Below are positions 55,595 through 64,000 of a stretch of 64,000 nucleotides of DNA, one piece after another. The DNA is taken from NCBI RefSeq assembly GCF_019443445.1, contig NZ_CP080378.1, forward strand, positions 3,348,001 through 3,412,000, given 5' to 3'. Position 1 is the stretch's first letter; each line of letters starts with the position of its first letter. The position numbers and the translations under genes were made by a program. The notes beneath the pieces are model-generated. The model did no database searches. It saw only the letters and a list, made by a program, of their open reading frames with translations, and was not told the DNA's origin. This stretch comes from Massilia sp. PAMC28688. Lineage in GTDB: Bacteria > Pseudomonadota > Gammaproteobacteria > Burkholderiales > Burkholderiaceae_D.

Positions 55595-56952
55595 TGGTGT
55601 CGCATTCGCTGCGCGGACGGCTGCTGTGGTTCCTGCTGGCAGCCATCAGCATTGCCGCCGTGGTCCAGGCCTCGGTGGCGTACCGCACCGCGCTCGACAA
55701 TGCCGACCAGATCTTCGACTATCACATGCAGCAGATGGCGCTGGCGCTGCGCTCCTCGGTGCCGCTGTCTAACAGTGAAGTGCAGGCCGGGCTGGAGGCC
55801 GAGGCCGAGAACAACGAGCTGATGGTGCAGGTGTGGACACCGGACGGGGTGCAGGTGTTTCGCACCGATTCACGCACGCGCCTGCCCCAGCACGCGGTGC
55901 TTGGCTTTTCCAACGTTCACCAGAACAAGACCACCTACCGCGTGTTCTCGATCCAGACGCCCACCCAGACCCTGCAGGTGGCCCAGGACATGGCGGTGCG
56001 CCGCAATATGGCGGGCAACATGGCGCTGCGCACGGTGGGGCCGATTGCCATCATGATGCCGGTGCTGATGCTGGTGGTGTGGTGGGTGGTGAGCGGCTCG
56101 CTGGAACCGGTGGCGCGGGTGCGCTCGCAGGTGGCGGCGCGCCAGGCTGACGATCTCTCGCCCGTGTCCGATGCCGGGCTGCCGGATGAGGTCTTGCCGC
56201 TGGTGCAGGAACTGAACCTGCTGTTCGGGCGCGTCAAGACCGCGTTCGACGCCCAGCAGCATTTTGTGGCGGACGCCGCGCACGAACTGCGCACGCCGCT
56301 GGCTGCACTCAAGCTGCAGGCGCTGTCGCTGGAACGGGCCGAGAGCGCGGACGCGCGCAGTGTGGCCATCGCTCGCCTGACCGCTGGTATCGAACGCGCT
56401 ACCCGGCTGGTGGAGCAGCTCCTGATCCTGGCGCGCCAGGAGGCGAGCGATGTGAGCGGGGCCAAGGCGGCGCCGGTGGCGCTGGCCGACCTGGCGCGGC
56501 GCGCGGTGGCCGACATGGCCGCGGCGGCGCAGTCGCGCGGCATTGATCTGGGCCTCAAGCGGGCCGATGACACCATCGTCACGGGGCAGGCCGATGCGCT
56601 CATGATTCTCATGCGCAACCTGGTCGACAACGCGGTCAAGTACACGCCGCCGGGCGGCACGGTGGACGTGGAAATCGAGCAAGGGACGCTGGGGCCGGTC
56701 CTGTCGGTGGAAGACAGTGGGCCCGGCATTCCCGCCGAGGAGCGCGAACGCGTGTTCGACCGCTTTTACCGGGTGGCCGGCAGCGAAGCCAATGGCAGCG
56801 GGCTGGGCCTGGCCATCATCAAGGCTATTGCCGAGCGCCACGGGGCCACCCTGACGCTGGGACAATCGGCACGGCTGGGCGGGCTGCTGGTGCAGATCCG
56901 CTTTCCAGCCGATGACAAGATTACTTCTTTGAAATCGTCTGCAGCAGCTTGA
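55591..56952 (+). CDS. Membrane sensor histidine kinase (QseC/PmrB-like)
   Basis: A 453-residue kinase with two membrane segments (about 10-30 and 150-168), a roughly 120-residue periplasmic sensor region, HAMP-like linker, HisKA with H231 in FVADAAHELRTPLAALKLQ, and a HATPase domain (NLVDNAVKYTPPGG, DSGPGIP, GSGLGLAIIKAIAERHG). Translationally coupled with the response regulator. Its 3' end overlaps the convergent DUF2059 gene by 32 bases. Stimulus unknown. Confidence 0.93.
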   Translation: MMVSHSLRGRLLWFLLAAISIAAVVQASVAYRTALDNADQIFDYHMQQMALALRSSVPLSNSEVQAGLEAEAENNELMVQVWTPDGVQVFRTDSRTRLPQHAVLGFSNVHQNKTTYRVFSIQTPTQTLQVAQDMAVRRNMAGNMALRTVGPIAIMMPVLMLVVWWVVSGSLEPVARVRSQVAARQADDLSPVSDAGLPDEVLPLVQELNLLFGRVKTAFDAQQHFVADAAHELRTPLAALKLQALSLERAESADARSVAIARLTAGIERATRLVEQLLILARQEASDVSGAKAAPVALADLARRAVADMAAAAQSRGIDLGLKRADDTIVTGQADALMILMRNLVDNAVKYTPPGGTVDVEIEQGTLGPVLSVEDSGPGIPAEERERVFDRFYRVAGSEANGSGLGLAIIKAIAERHGATLTLGQSARLGGLLVQIRFPADDKITSLKSSAAA

Positions 56953-57457
56953 AGGCTTCAGCCTGGATGGCCGGCTCGGCAGCGTCGAATTCCTTTTTTG
57001 CCTTCAGGTAGGCCGGGTTTTTCAATTCCTTGCGTTCGGCCGGCGTCGGCACCGGGCCGCTCGGTTCGCCGTAGCCGCCGCTGCTGTTGTACATGGCGTA
57101 CACCACCTTCTTGCCGTAGCTGCTGTTGAAGAAGCGTGCCATTTCATTGGCCGTTTCCACGCTGATGACCTTGGCTAAAGGATAGGCCAGGCGCGCGTGG
57201 ATCTCGGCCGCAGGGACCTTGTCCAGCTTGGCGAACACGGCGTTTTGCTGTTCCGCACTGGCGTAGCGGCTGGTGCCGGCCACGGTGCGCATCATTTTTT
57301 CGGCCTGCATGGCGGCCAGCATGTCCTTGAGTGCCTTGACCATGCCGTTGGTCACGACCACTGTACCCGGCTTGGCGGCAGGGGCCGGCGCCTGGGCGTA
57401 TGAGGGGGAAGAAGCGGCCAGCAGCGTGGCCAGGCCCAGCGTTGTCATCAATTTCAT
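56921..57457 (-). CDS. DUF2059 family exported protein
   Basis: A 178-residue protein with a signal peptide (MKLMTTLGLATLLAASSPSYA) and a DUF2059 domain that includes MARFFNSSYGKKVVYAMYNSSGGYGEP. Pro/Ala linker before it. DUF2059 proteins are periplasmic and of unknown function. Convergent with the kinase gene, sharing 32 bases at the 3' ends. Confidence 0.87.
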   Translation of the reverse strand: MKLMTTLGLATLLAASSPSYAQAPAPAAKPGTVVVTNGMVKALKDMLAAMQAEKMMRTVAGTSRYASAEQQNAVFAKLDKVPAAEIHARLAYPLAKVISVETANEMARFFNSSYGKKVVYAMYNSSGGYGEPSGPVPTPAERKELKNPAYLKAKKEFDAAEPAIQAEAFKLLQTISKK

Positions 57458-57824
57458 CGTGTTCCTTCAAGTATGCGGTGGCGCGAAGAGCGCATGATAG
57501 CAAAACCATCAAGCCGGTGGCCGCGCGGGCGGCGAGTGTGCCACCTCGTGTTAGCGCCTGACGGTACTGTCCGGTTGACAGTGATGCCGGTTGGTAAAGC
57601 TGCCTGGATTGCTCCGATGACCACACGGTCATGCCGTTCAGTTGGGCAGCGGCATGGTGCCGCCTGCCACTTACTCCAAACAATAAGTCACTCGAAACAG
57701 TCGAGAACAAGTTTTTATTCCGTTTCAGGGCCGCATCAGATAGCTTCATCGGACGCAAAATCCATTCACAAATATTGCCCCATGGCTACATACTTGCTCC
57801 ACGAGATCAACCAAAGGAGCTTTC
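57458..57824. other. Intergenic region upstream of the porin gene
   Basis: No gene seen. It has a perfect inverted repeat ACTGTC-CGGTT-GACAGT at 57566-57582 and a comparatively AT-rich stretch at 57680-57800, where the porin promoter is likely. Neither is a recognised operator. Confidence 0.5.
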
Positions 57825-59036
57825 ATGCCATCTCAAGGCCATCCCTTTCTTTTGCGTACAATTGTGGCAGCCCTGCTCACCTGCGCAGCGTCGGCCCAAG
57901 CGGAACAGGGCCCCAGCATCACCATCAGCGGCTTCGGCACTGCAGCGGCAACCATGACCGATAATGCGGACGTGGAATTTGCCCGTGCCAACCAGGTTCG
58001 CGGCGCTTCCGACCAGCCGCGCAGCTATATCGATTCCAACCTTGGCCTGCAGGCGACGGCCACCATCAACGAGCGCCTCTCATTGACGGCCCAGGGCATG
58101 GCCCGCCAGTACGGTGAGCCAGGCTTTGGCGCCGACCTCACGCTGGCGTTTGCCAAGCTGAAGGTCAGCGACGACTTCGCCGTCCGCGTGGGCCGCCTCG
58201 GCTTGCCAGTCTATATGGTGTCGGACTTTCGCAGCGTAGGCTACGCCAACACCATGCTGCGCCCTTCCGGCGAAGTGTATGGCCAGGTGGTCAACGATAC
58301 CGTCGATGGCGTCGACGTGCTGTATCAGCACGCCTTCGGTGACACCGCGATTACCGCGCAGCTGGGCTTTGGCCACAGCAATGCCGACCTGCGCGATGGC
58401 GCCGAGTTCATCCTGCGCAAATCGCTGGTGTTCAATGTCCTTGCCGAGCGCGGCCCCTTTACCGTGCGCGCCGCTTACAGTCAGACCGACGTGACGCTAC
58501 GCGGCATCACCCCGCTTGACGGCCTGGTCGCGACGCTGCGTGAGGTGGGCATGGCGCAGGTGGCAGACGACCTTGATTTCACCCATGTGCCCGGCAAGTT
58601 CAGTTCGCTCGGCTTTACCATGGATCACAACAACGTGCTGATCCAGGCAGAATTGGCAAAGCGTGAGGCCAAGTCGCGACTGCTGATTGAATCGACGACG
58701 TCGTGGTACACCATGCTCGGCTACCGCATGGGCAAGTTCACGCCGTATTACTACTACGGCGACACGCGCCAGAATGGCGGGCGCGATTACGCGGGTGTGC
58801 CCACCGACGGGCCGCTGGCCGGGCTCGGCTTTGCCGTGCAGTCGCTGGTCAAGGCGCCGCAGCAATCGTCGCATGCCGTGGGCCTGCGCTGGGACTTCCA
58901 CAAGTCGGCGGCCCTGAAGGTGCAGATCGACCGGATCACGCCGCGCGACGGCGCTGGCCTCTTGACACCGATTAAGCCTGACTTCCACAACACGCCCGTG
59001 CACGTTGCCGCCGTCGGCATCGACTTTGTATTTTAA
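57825..59036 (+). CDS. Porin-like outer-membrane beta-barrel protein
   Basis: A 403-residue exported protein: signal peptide ending SAQA, then repeated amphipathic beta strands and a final GIDFVF, i.e. a C-terminal aromatic residue typical of barrel assembly. Strand-rich sections such as VRVGRLGLPVYMVSDF and GYRMGKFTPYYYYGDTRQ support a barrel. AAGGAG precedes the ATG. It is 9 bases before a PstS-like gene. Specificity unknown; not a classical general trimeric porin with the PEFG loop. Confidence 0.82.
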   Translation: MPSQGHPFLLRTIVAALLTCAASAQAEQGPSITISGFGTAAATMTDNADVEFARANQVRGASDQPRSYIDSNLGLQATATINERLSLTAQGMARQYGEPGFGADLTLAFAKLKVSDDFAVRVGRLGLPVYMVSDFRSVGYANTMLRPSGEVYGQVVNDTVDGVDVLYQHAFGDTAITAQLGFGHSNADLRDGAEFILRKSLVFNVLAERGPFTVRAAYSQTDVTLRGITPLDGLVATLREVGMAQVADDLDFTHVPGKFSSLGFTMDHNNVLIQAELAKREAKSRLLIESTTSWYTMLGYRMGKFTPYYYYGDTRQNGGRDYAGVPTDGPLAGLGFAVQSLVKAPQQSSHAVGLRWDFHKSAALKVQIDRITPRDGAGLLTPIKPDFHNTPVHVAAVGIDFVF

Positions 59037-59045
59037 GGAATTAGG

Positions 59046-59456
59046 ATGAGCAAGAACATGTTCAAATTATTGCTGGCGACGGGCCTGTGCGTGTCTACCC
59101 TGCCGGCGCTGGCGGAGATCGTCGTCATCGTCAATCCGAAGAATCCCGCAACGCGCATGCTCAACGACCAGGCTGCGCAATTTTTCATCGGCAAATCGTC
59201 GGTCTTCACGCCGGTCGAACTCAGCGAAGGCAATGCGCTGCGCGCCGAGTTTCACAGCAAGGTCTTGCAGAAGGATTCGGCACAGATCAAGGCAATCTGG
59301 TCAAAGCTTGTCTTTACTGGAAAAGGCGTGGCGCCGCGCGAATTCGCGTCGGTGGCAGAAGTAAAGAAGGCGGTGGCGGCCGATCCGAAAGCCATTGGCT
59401 ACATCGACAAGTCGGCGGTGGACGACAGCGTCAAGGTCGTACTCAGCGTGCAGTAA
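59046..59456 (+). CDS. Small PstS-like periplasmic phosphate-binding-type protein
   Basis: A 136-residue exported protein with signal MSKNMFKLLLATGLCVSTLPALA and a body similar to one lobe of PstS/phosphate ABC binding proteins (IVNPKNPATRMLNDQAAQFFIGKSSVF, IGYIDKSAV). At half the length of PstS it probably is not a full ABC receptor. Co-located with the porin gene, as in many betaproteobacteria. No transporter genes follow. Confidence 0.83.
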   Translation: MSKNMFKLLLATGLCVSTLPALAEIVVIVNPKNPATRMLNDQAAQFFIGKSSVFTPVELSEGNALRAEFHSKVLQKDSAQIKAIWSKLVFTGKGVAPREFASVAEVKKAVAADPKAIGYIDKSAVDDSVKVVLSVQ

Positions 59457-59495
59457 GGCGGCACATTCTGCCCCGCACATCCGGCCGCGTGCACC

Positions 59496-59798
59496 TCAAT
59501 GTGTGGCGTGCGAGCGGCGCACAGCGCGCTCATACATGATGGCGACCACGCCGCCTGCCACCGGAATCAGAAACCAGGGCAGCAGCAGCCAGATGCTATT
59601 GAAAGCGGCAAGGATGGCCCGGCTGGCGAGCCATGCCGCCAGGGTTGCGGCCGCATACGTGCACAGCAGGGTGACAAACCATCTGGTTTTGGCAATCCGG
59701 CCGCGCAGGGCGATGAACACCGGCGGTGGCAGCAGCAACAGGCCGATGATGGGACCAAAGATGGAGAAGAGCATGGCGATGACGTCCATGTTGCTCAT
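59496..59798 (-). CDS. Small membrane protein
   Basis: A 100-residue protein with three probable membrane helices (IAMLFSIFGPIIGLLLLPPPVFIAL, FVTLLCTYAAATLAAWLAS, IWLLLPWFLIPVAGGVVAIMY). Starts inside the phzF-like gene's stop (ATGA overlap), so it is the second gene of that pair. Ends RRSHATH. No family known. Confidence 0.78.
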   Translation of the reverse strand: MSNMDVIAMLFSIFGPIIGLLLLPPPVFIALRGRIAKTRWFVTLLCTYAAATLAAWLASRAILAAFNSIWLLLPWFLIPVAGGVVAIMYERAVRRSHATH

Positions 59799-60625
59799 CG
59801 TGGCCCCGCCGGTGCATGCGGCGGCGCATCTGCGGCACCAGGGCGCTGCCCGTCCTGCGCCACGGTGGCGCCTCCCACCAGCACAGCCTGGCCATCGATG
59901 CGGGCCAGGAGTGTACACGGGTTGCCGAGATGGGCTCCCTGGTGCACCACGATGTCGCGTTCGAGCCAGGCGCACAGGGCACCGGCGGCAACGCCGGTGG
60001 CCGCATCTTCGCGCGCCGGATCGAGGTGGTTGAAGTTGCGGCCCTCAAATTCACTGTCGCCCACGCGGCAGTACACATAGCAGCCGCCCACGCCCTGTTC
60101 CTTGCCCCAGTCGACGATGCGCCCGAGCGGCGGCGTCAGCGCGTGCAGAGAAGCGCGGTCGGGCACTTCGATCAGCAGCTTGGTGCTGCCGACCGATGAG
60201 AGCAGGGGCGGGGAGGCAAGCCGCAGGCCCGGTTCGCCCAGCAGGAAAGCCGGCAGGCCCGGTTCAATGCCGATCGGCGCCACCGCCTGCTTTCTGACGC
60301 GTGCAAAGGTGCCCGCCACCTCCTGGGTCAGCTCCATCATCTGGCCGCGCATGGCGCTCTTGAGCGTGACCGGGCCGCCGTGGCGCTGGCACAGCACGTG
60401 GGCGGCCGCCAGGGTGGCGTGCAGGCACAGGGGACTTCTGGCATGGGGATAGTAAAAGTCGGCTTCCCACGGCCCGGCGCCGTCAATGAACACGCAGGCC
60501 GGGGCGCCGCTGGCGTCGGCAAAGGCGAGCCGATCGGCCACTGAGGCCGGCCCGTCCTCAATCACATCGGCCACGTTGCCGGCATCCGGCGTGGCCCCGA
60601 AACAGCGTACGCGGTGAACCTTCAT
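59795..60625 (-). CDS. PhzF-family isomerase-like protein
   Basis: A 276-residue protein of the phenazine-biosynthesis PhzF / diaminopimelate-epimerase-like fold: CFGATPDAGNVADVIED at the N-terminus (the GN of the family site is present) and a C-terminal half with FNHLDPAREDAATGVAAGALCAWL. The start MKVHRVRCFG has GAGGAA 9 bases upstream. Catalytic Glu of PhzF is not obvious, so activity is uncertain. Divergent from dnaE2 (93 bases) with the LexA box between them; a LexA effect on this gene is possible. Confidence 0.84.
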   Translation of the reverse strand: MKVHRVRCFGATPDAGNVADVIEDGPASVADRLAFADASGAPACVFIDGAGPWEADFYYPHARSPLCLHATLAAAHVLCQRHGGPVTLKSAMRGQMMELTQEVAGTFARVRKQAVAPIGIEPGLPAFLLGEPGLRLASPPLLSSVGSTKLLIEVPDRASLHALTPPLGRIVDWGKEQGVGGCYVYCRVGDSEFEGRNFNHLDPAREDAATGVAAGALCAWLERDIVVHQGAHLGNPCTLLARIDGQAVLVGGATVAQDGQRPGAADAPPHAPAGPR

Positions 60626-60668
60626 TGCCCGTTCCTCACAATTTGCGGACACGCCGCGATAGGTTATA

Positions 60669-60684
60669 CTGTACACCCATACAG
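60669..60684. promoter_or_regulatory. LexA (SOS) box of dnaE2
   Basis: CTGTACACCCATACAG, perfect CTGT-N8-ACAG, 34 bases before the dnaE2 ATG and 44 bases before the divergent phzF-like start. Confidence 0.93.
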
Positions 60685-60718
60685 TAGTCTTTTATGCAAC
60701 TTACATTGTACGCTTCCC

Positions 60719-63700
60719 ATGCCTTCCGCTACCGTGGCCCAGAGCTTGCCGGATTATGCCCAGCTGTTCTGCCTGACCAATTTTTCCTTTCTGCATGGCG
60801 CCTCCCATGCCGAGGAGCTGGTCGCGCGTGCCGTGCAGCTGGGCTATGCCGCTTTGGCCATCACGGACGAATGTTCGCTGGCCGGGGTGGTACGGGCCCA
60901 TGCGCAAGCCAAAAAGGCGGGCTTGCCGCTGCTCATAGGCGCGCATTTTCATCTGGTCAATGCCGACGGCACGCCGGCCCTGTCGCTGCTGGTGCTGGCG
61001 CAAAACCGCAATGGCTACGGCAACCTCTCGGAACTCATCACGCTGGGGCGCACCCGCAGCGAGAAGGGGAACTATCTGCTCACGCCGGGCGACTTTGCCT
61101 CGCCTGCGCCGGCCTATGACCATCTGAAGGGCTTGCCGGACTGCCTGGCCATATTGCTGCCGGCCTATCCGGGCTATGACACGGCCGATGTCGACCGCCT
61201 GCATACCCAGGCCGCCTGGATGGCGGCCACCTTCCCCGGCCGCTGCTGGCTGGGCCTTAACCTGCTGCACCGCGCCTTTGATGACGCCCACCGCGCCACG
61301 GTGGAAGAAGTCGGCTGGCAGCACGGCCTGCCCATCACGGCGCTGGGGCATGTGTGCATGCATGTACGCTCGCGCAAGCCGCTGCACGATACGCTGTGCG
61401 CCATCCGCATCGGCAAGCCGGTGGGGGAGTGCGGCTATGCCCTGTCGCAAAATGCCGAGCAGCATTTGCGCGCGCGCCTGCGCCTGGCCAATCTGTACTC
61501 GCCGCAGGTGCTGGCCGAAACGCTGCACATCGCCAGCCAGTGCACGTTTTCGCTGGACGAGCTGCGCTACGAGTACCCGGACGAACTGGTGCCGCCGGGC
61601 GAGACAGCGGCCGGCTACCTGCGCAAGGAAACCTATATCGGTGCCCATCACCGTTTCCCGCTGGGCATACCGGCGCGGGTGCAGGCCCAGGTCGAGCACG
61701 AGCTCGAACTCATCGCCCACCTGCGCTACGAACCCTACTTTCTCACCGTGTACGACATCGTGCGCTTTGCGCGTTCAGCGGGCATTCTGTGCCAGGGGCG
61801 CGGCTCGGCGGCCAATTCGGCCGTGTGCTACTGCCTGGGCATTACCGAGGTCGATCCGGCGCGCGGCAACCTGCTGTTCGAGCGCTTCATTTCCAAGGAG
61901 CGCGACGAGCCGCCGGACATCGATGTCGACTTTGAACACCAGCGGCGCGAAGAAGTCATCCAGTACATCTACAGCAAGTACACGCGCAGCCGTGCGGCGC
62001 TGGCGGCGGTGGTCATCAGCTACCGCCCCAAGAGCGCGCTGCGCGACAGCGGCAAGGCGCTGGGCATTGACCTGGCCATTGTGGAAAAGGTGGCCAAGAC
62101 CCACCACTGGTTCGACAGCAAGGATGACCTGGTCAACCGCCTGGCCGAATGCGGGCTCGACCCCGATTCCGCCCTGGCCCAGCAGTGGGCCACGCTGGCC
62201 CAGCGCCTGCTGGGTTTTCCGCGCCACCTCTCGCAGCACCCGGGCGGCTTTGTCATTGCGCGCGGCAAGCTGTCGCGCCTGGTGCCCATTGAAAACGCCA
62301 CCATGGCCGAGCGCAGCGTCATCCAGTGGGACAAGGACGACCTGGAGGAACTGGGCCTGCTCAAGGTGGACGTGCTGGCGCTGGGCATGCTGTCGGCGCT
62401 GCGCCGCGCGCTCGACCTGGTCAGCCAGCAGCGCGGCAGCGTGTTTTCCATGCAGGACATCCCGGCCGAAGACCCCGCTACCTACGACATGATTTGCGCG
62501 GCCGACACCATCGGCGTGTTCCAGATTGAATCGCGCGCGCAAATGAGCATGCTGCCGCGCATGCTGCCGCGCACCTTTTACGACCTCGTCATTGAAGTGG
62601 CGGTGGTGCGGCCCGGTCCCATCCAGGGCGGCATGGTCCACCCCTACCTGCGGCGGCGCCAGGGACTGGAGCAAGCTGTCTATCCCAAGCCGGAACTCAA
62701 AGTCGCGCTCGAACGCACGCTGGGCGTGCCCATCTTCCAGGAGCAGGTCATGCAGGTGGCCATGGTAGCGGCCGGCTTTACGTCCGGCGAGGCAGACCAG
62801 CTGCGCCGCGCCATGGCGGCGTGGAAGCGCAAGGGCGGCCTGGAGAAATACTATGACCGCATTGTCAGCGGCATGCTCGAACGCGGCTACGACCTGGCCT
62901 TTGCCGAATCCATCTTCAGCCAGATCCAGGGTTTTGGCGAATACGGCTTTCCCGAGTCGCACGCGGCCAGCTTTGCGCTGCTGGCCTATGCCAGTTCCTG
63001 GCTCAAGTGCCACGAGCCGGCGGCCTTCCTGTGCGCGCTGCTCAACAGCCAGCCCATGGGTTTTTACAGTGCCTCGGCACTGGTGCAGGATGGCCAGCGC
63101 CACGGCATTGAAGTGCGGCCGGTGGACATTGCCATCAGCGGCTGGGACTGCACGCTGGAACCGAGCGGACGGCCGCAGGCGGCGGTGCGGCTGGGCCTTT
63201 CCCTGCAGCGCGGCATGCGGCGTGAAGTGGCGGCCCGCATCGAAGACGCGCGGGCCATCCGTCCCTTTGACAGCGTGCCGGACCTGGCGCGGCGCGCCCA
63301 GCTCGACCGCCACGACCTGCAGGTGCTCGCCGCTGCCAACGCCCTGCGTTCGCTGGCCGGCAACCGGCGTGAAGCCCTGTGGCAGGCGGTGGGGGCGGTG
63401 CCCGACAAGGACTTGCTGCGGCCTACCTCGCCGGTGGAAGAGGCGCCGGTGCTGGCCGCGCCCAGCGAAGGCGAAGATATCGTGGGCGACTACCGTTCGC
63501 AGGGATTGACGCTGGGCCGCCATCCGCTGGCGCTGCTGCGCGCGCGCCTGCTGGAAAAGCGTTTCATGCCGGCATCCACGCTGGGCGAGTACCAGGATGG
63601 CCAGCTGGCGCGGGCCTGTGGCATTGTCACCGTGCGCCAGCGCCCGGGTACCGCCAAGGGCGTCCTGTTTGTGACTATCGAAGATGAAACCGGCAACGTC

Positions 63701-63883
63701 AACGTGATCGTCTGGCCAAGCCTGGTGGAGCAATACCGCAAGGAAGTGCTGGGTGCGACGCTGCTGGGCATTTACGGGGTGTGGCAGCGCCAGGGCGAAG
63801 TGCGGCACCTGGTGGCCAAGCGGCTGGTGGACTTGTCACCCATGCTGGGCAGGCTCGATACGTCGAGCAGGAACTTCTGCTGA
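60719..63883 (+). CDS. dnaE2: Error-prone DNA polymerase III alpha, DnaE2
   Basis: A 1054-residue C-family polymerase of the DnaE2 (ImuC) type, shorter than replicative DnaE. The PHP domain begins near YAQLFCLTNFSFLHGASHAEELV, and the catalytic acidic motif is PPDIDVDFEHQRREEVIQYI; later GFGEYGFPESHAASFALLAY and a C-terminal OB domain (GIVTVRQRPGTAKGVLFVTIEDETG). The start MPSATVAQSLPDYAQ is used because longer in-frame ATGs lie before the LexA box. SOS-controlled partner of ImuA/ImuB, 14 kb away. The gene is complete and ends 117 bases before the window edge. Confidence 0.96.
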   Translation: MPSATVAQSLPDYAQLFCLTNFSFLHGASHAEELVARAVQLGYAALAITDECSLAGVVRAHAQAKKAGLPLLIGAHFHLVNADGTPALSLLVLAQNRNGYGNLSELITLGRTRSEKGNYLLTPGDFASPAPAYDHLKGLPDCLAILLPAYPGYDTADVDRLHTQAAWMAATFPGRCWLGLNLLHRAFDDAHRATVEEVGWQHGLPITALGHVCMHVRSRKPLHDTLCAIRIGKPVGECGYALSQNAEQHLRARLRLANLYSPQVLAETLHIASQCTFSLDELRYEYPDELVPPGETAAGYLRKETYIGAHHRFPLGIPARVQAQVEHELELIAHLRYEPYFLTVYDIVRFARSAGILCQGRGSAANSAVCYCLGITEVDPARGNLLFERFISKERDEPPDIDVDFEHQRREEVIQYIYSKYTRSRAALAAVVISYRPKSALRDSGKALGIDLAIVEKVAKTHHWFDSKDDLVNRLAECGLDPDSALAQQWATLAQRLLGFPRHLSQHPGGFVIARGKLSRLVPIENATMAERSVIQWDKDDLEELGLLKVDVLALGMLSALRRALDLVSQQRGSVFSMQDIPAEDPATYDMICAADTIGVFQIESRAQMSMLPRMLPRTFYDLVIEVAVVRPGPIQGGMVHPYLRRRQGLEQAVYPKPELKVALERTLGVPIFQEQVMQVAMVAAGFTSGEADQLRRAMAAWKRKGGLEKYYDRIVSGMLERGYDLAFAESIFSQIQGFGEYGFPESHAASFALLAYASSWLKCHEPAAFLCALLNSQPMGFYSASALVQDGQRHGIEVRPVDIAISGWDCTLEPSGRPQAAVRLGLSLQRGMRREVAARIEDARAIRPFDSVPDLARRAQLDRHDLQVLAAANALRSLAGNRREALWQAVGAVPDKDLLRPTSPVEEAPVLAAPSEGEDIVGDYRSQGLTLGRHPLALLRARLLEKRFMPASTLGEYQDGQLARACGIVTVRQRPGTAKGVLFVTIEDETGNVNVIVWPSLVEQYRKEVLGATLLGIYGVWQRQGEVRHLVAKRLVDLSPMLGRLDTSSRNFC

Positions 63884-64000
63884 CGTGAACACGGCAGCGG
63901 TGCTGTGACAATAAGCCCGGGCGCTTGCCCGCTAAAGAGATGGACGCTTGACAGCCTGTGCCCCGGCGCAAATCCAGACCACGGCAGCCAGGATGGACAG

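Noticed and set aside
61775..63808. Antisense frame of 677 codons opposite dnaE2
   Set aside because: Shadow of dnaE2; low-complexity His/Gln/Arg protein with no match to known motifs.

Overview
The window is a chromosomal piece of a GC-rich betaproteobacterium, most likely Oxalobacteraceae (Massilia, Duganella or Janthinobacterium type). The evidence is the Entner-Doudoroff gene set under HexR, an ImuA/ImuB/DnaE2 mutasome, a PEP-CTERM protein, the VgrG-related HExxH protein and overall protein style. Genus is inference; there is no rRNA or marker phylogeny here. No tRNA, rRNA, CRISPR or prophage was found. One insertion sequence (IS1380 family) and one compound inverted repeat are present.

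Layout. (1) 1-5.5 kb: RND multidrug efflux operon (membrane fusion protein, pump, outer-membrane factor, the last cut by the window edge) with a divergent TetR repressor. (2) 5.5-20.4 kb: central sugar metabolism. zwf-hexR-msr-tal and pgi-lactonase run leftwards, and edd-eda runs rightwards. Four 17-bp near-palindromes of one consensus (TGTAGTAAAWTTACACA) precede zwf (two), pgi and edd and are read as HexR operators. Between them lie a KaiC-like ATPase with an overlapping histidine kinase, a PAS-GGDEF-EAL protein and a 376-bp repeat. (3) 20.5-29.7 kb: mixed genes: VgrG-related metallopeptidase-like protein, TPR protein, PEP-CTERM protein, ACT protein, Lrp regulator, a CheY-CheC-diguanylate cyclase operon, rpiA, a lipoprotein, a frameshifted acetyltransferase, yggX and argA. 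(4) 29.7-39 kb: hrpA with an unusual Arg/Gly-rich N-terminus, PRC-barrel protein, PHB-depolymerase-like esterase, lipoprotein and a secreted fungalysin-like metalloprotease whose signal peptide is out of frame. (5) 39-44.3 kb: DUF3297, cupin, an ArsR/membrane protein/rhodanese operon with an 18-bp palindrome at the promoter, GST with a divergent WYL regulator, and ParD-like/map. (6) 44.6-46.8 and 60.7-63.9 kb: the SOS mutasome, imuA-imuB and dnaE2, each behind its own LexA box. (7) 46.9-60.6 kb: YgiW-like protein, GNAT, IS1380 copy, hydrolase, two tandem paralogous small proteins, PAS-GGDEF, Hsp20, HtrA with a QseBC-like two-component system, DUF2059, a porin/PstS-like pair, a membrane protein and a PhzF-like protein.

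How it fits together. The left half is one regulatory unit for glucose-6-phosphate: isomerase, dehydrogenase, probable lactonase, dehydratase, aldolase and transaldolase are all encoded within 15 kb, with HexR sensing the pathway and signalling genes interleaved. The right half is stress-oriented: SOS mutagenesis, small heat-shock protein, envelope protease with its two-component system, and an OB-fold stress protein that shares an 11-bp-spaced direct-repeat box with the protease operon. Three apparent single-base frameshifts (acetyltransferase, metalloprotease leader, transposase) may be real or assembly errors and should be resolved first.
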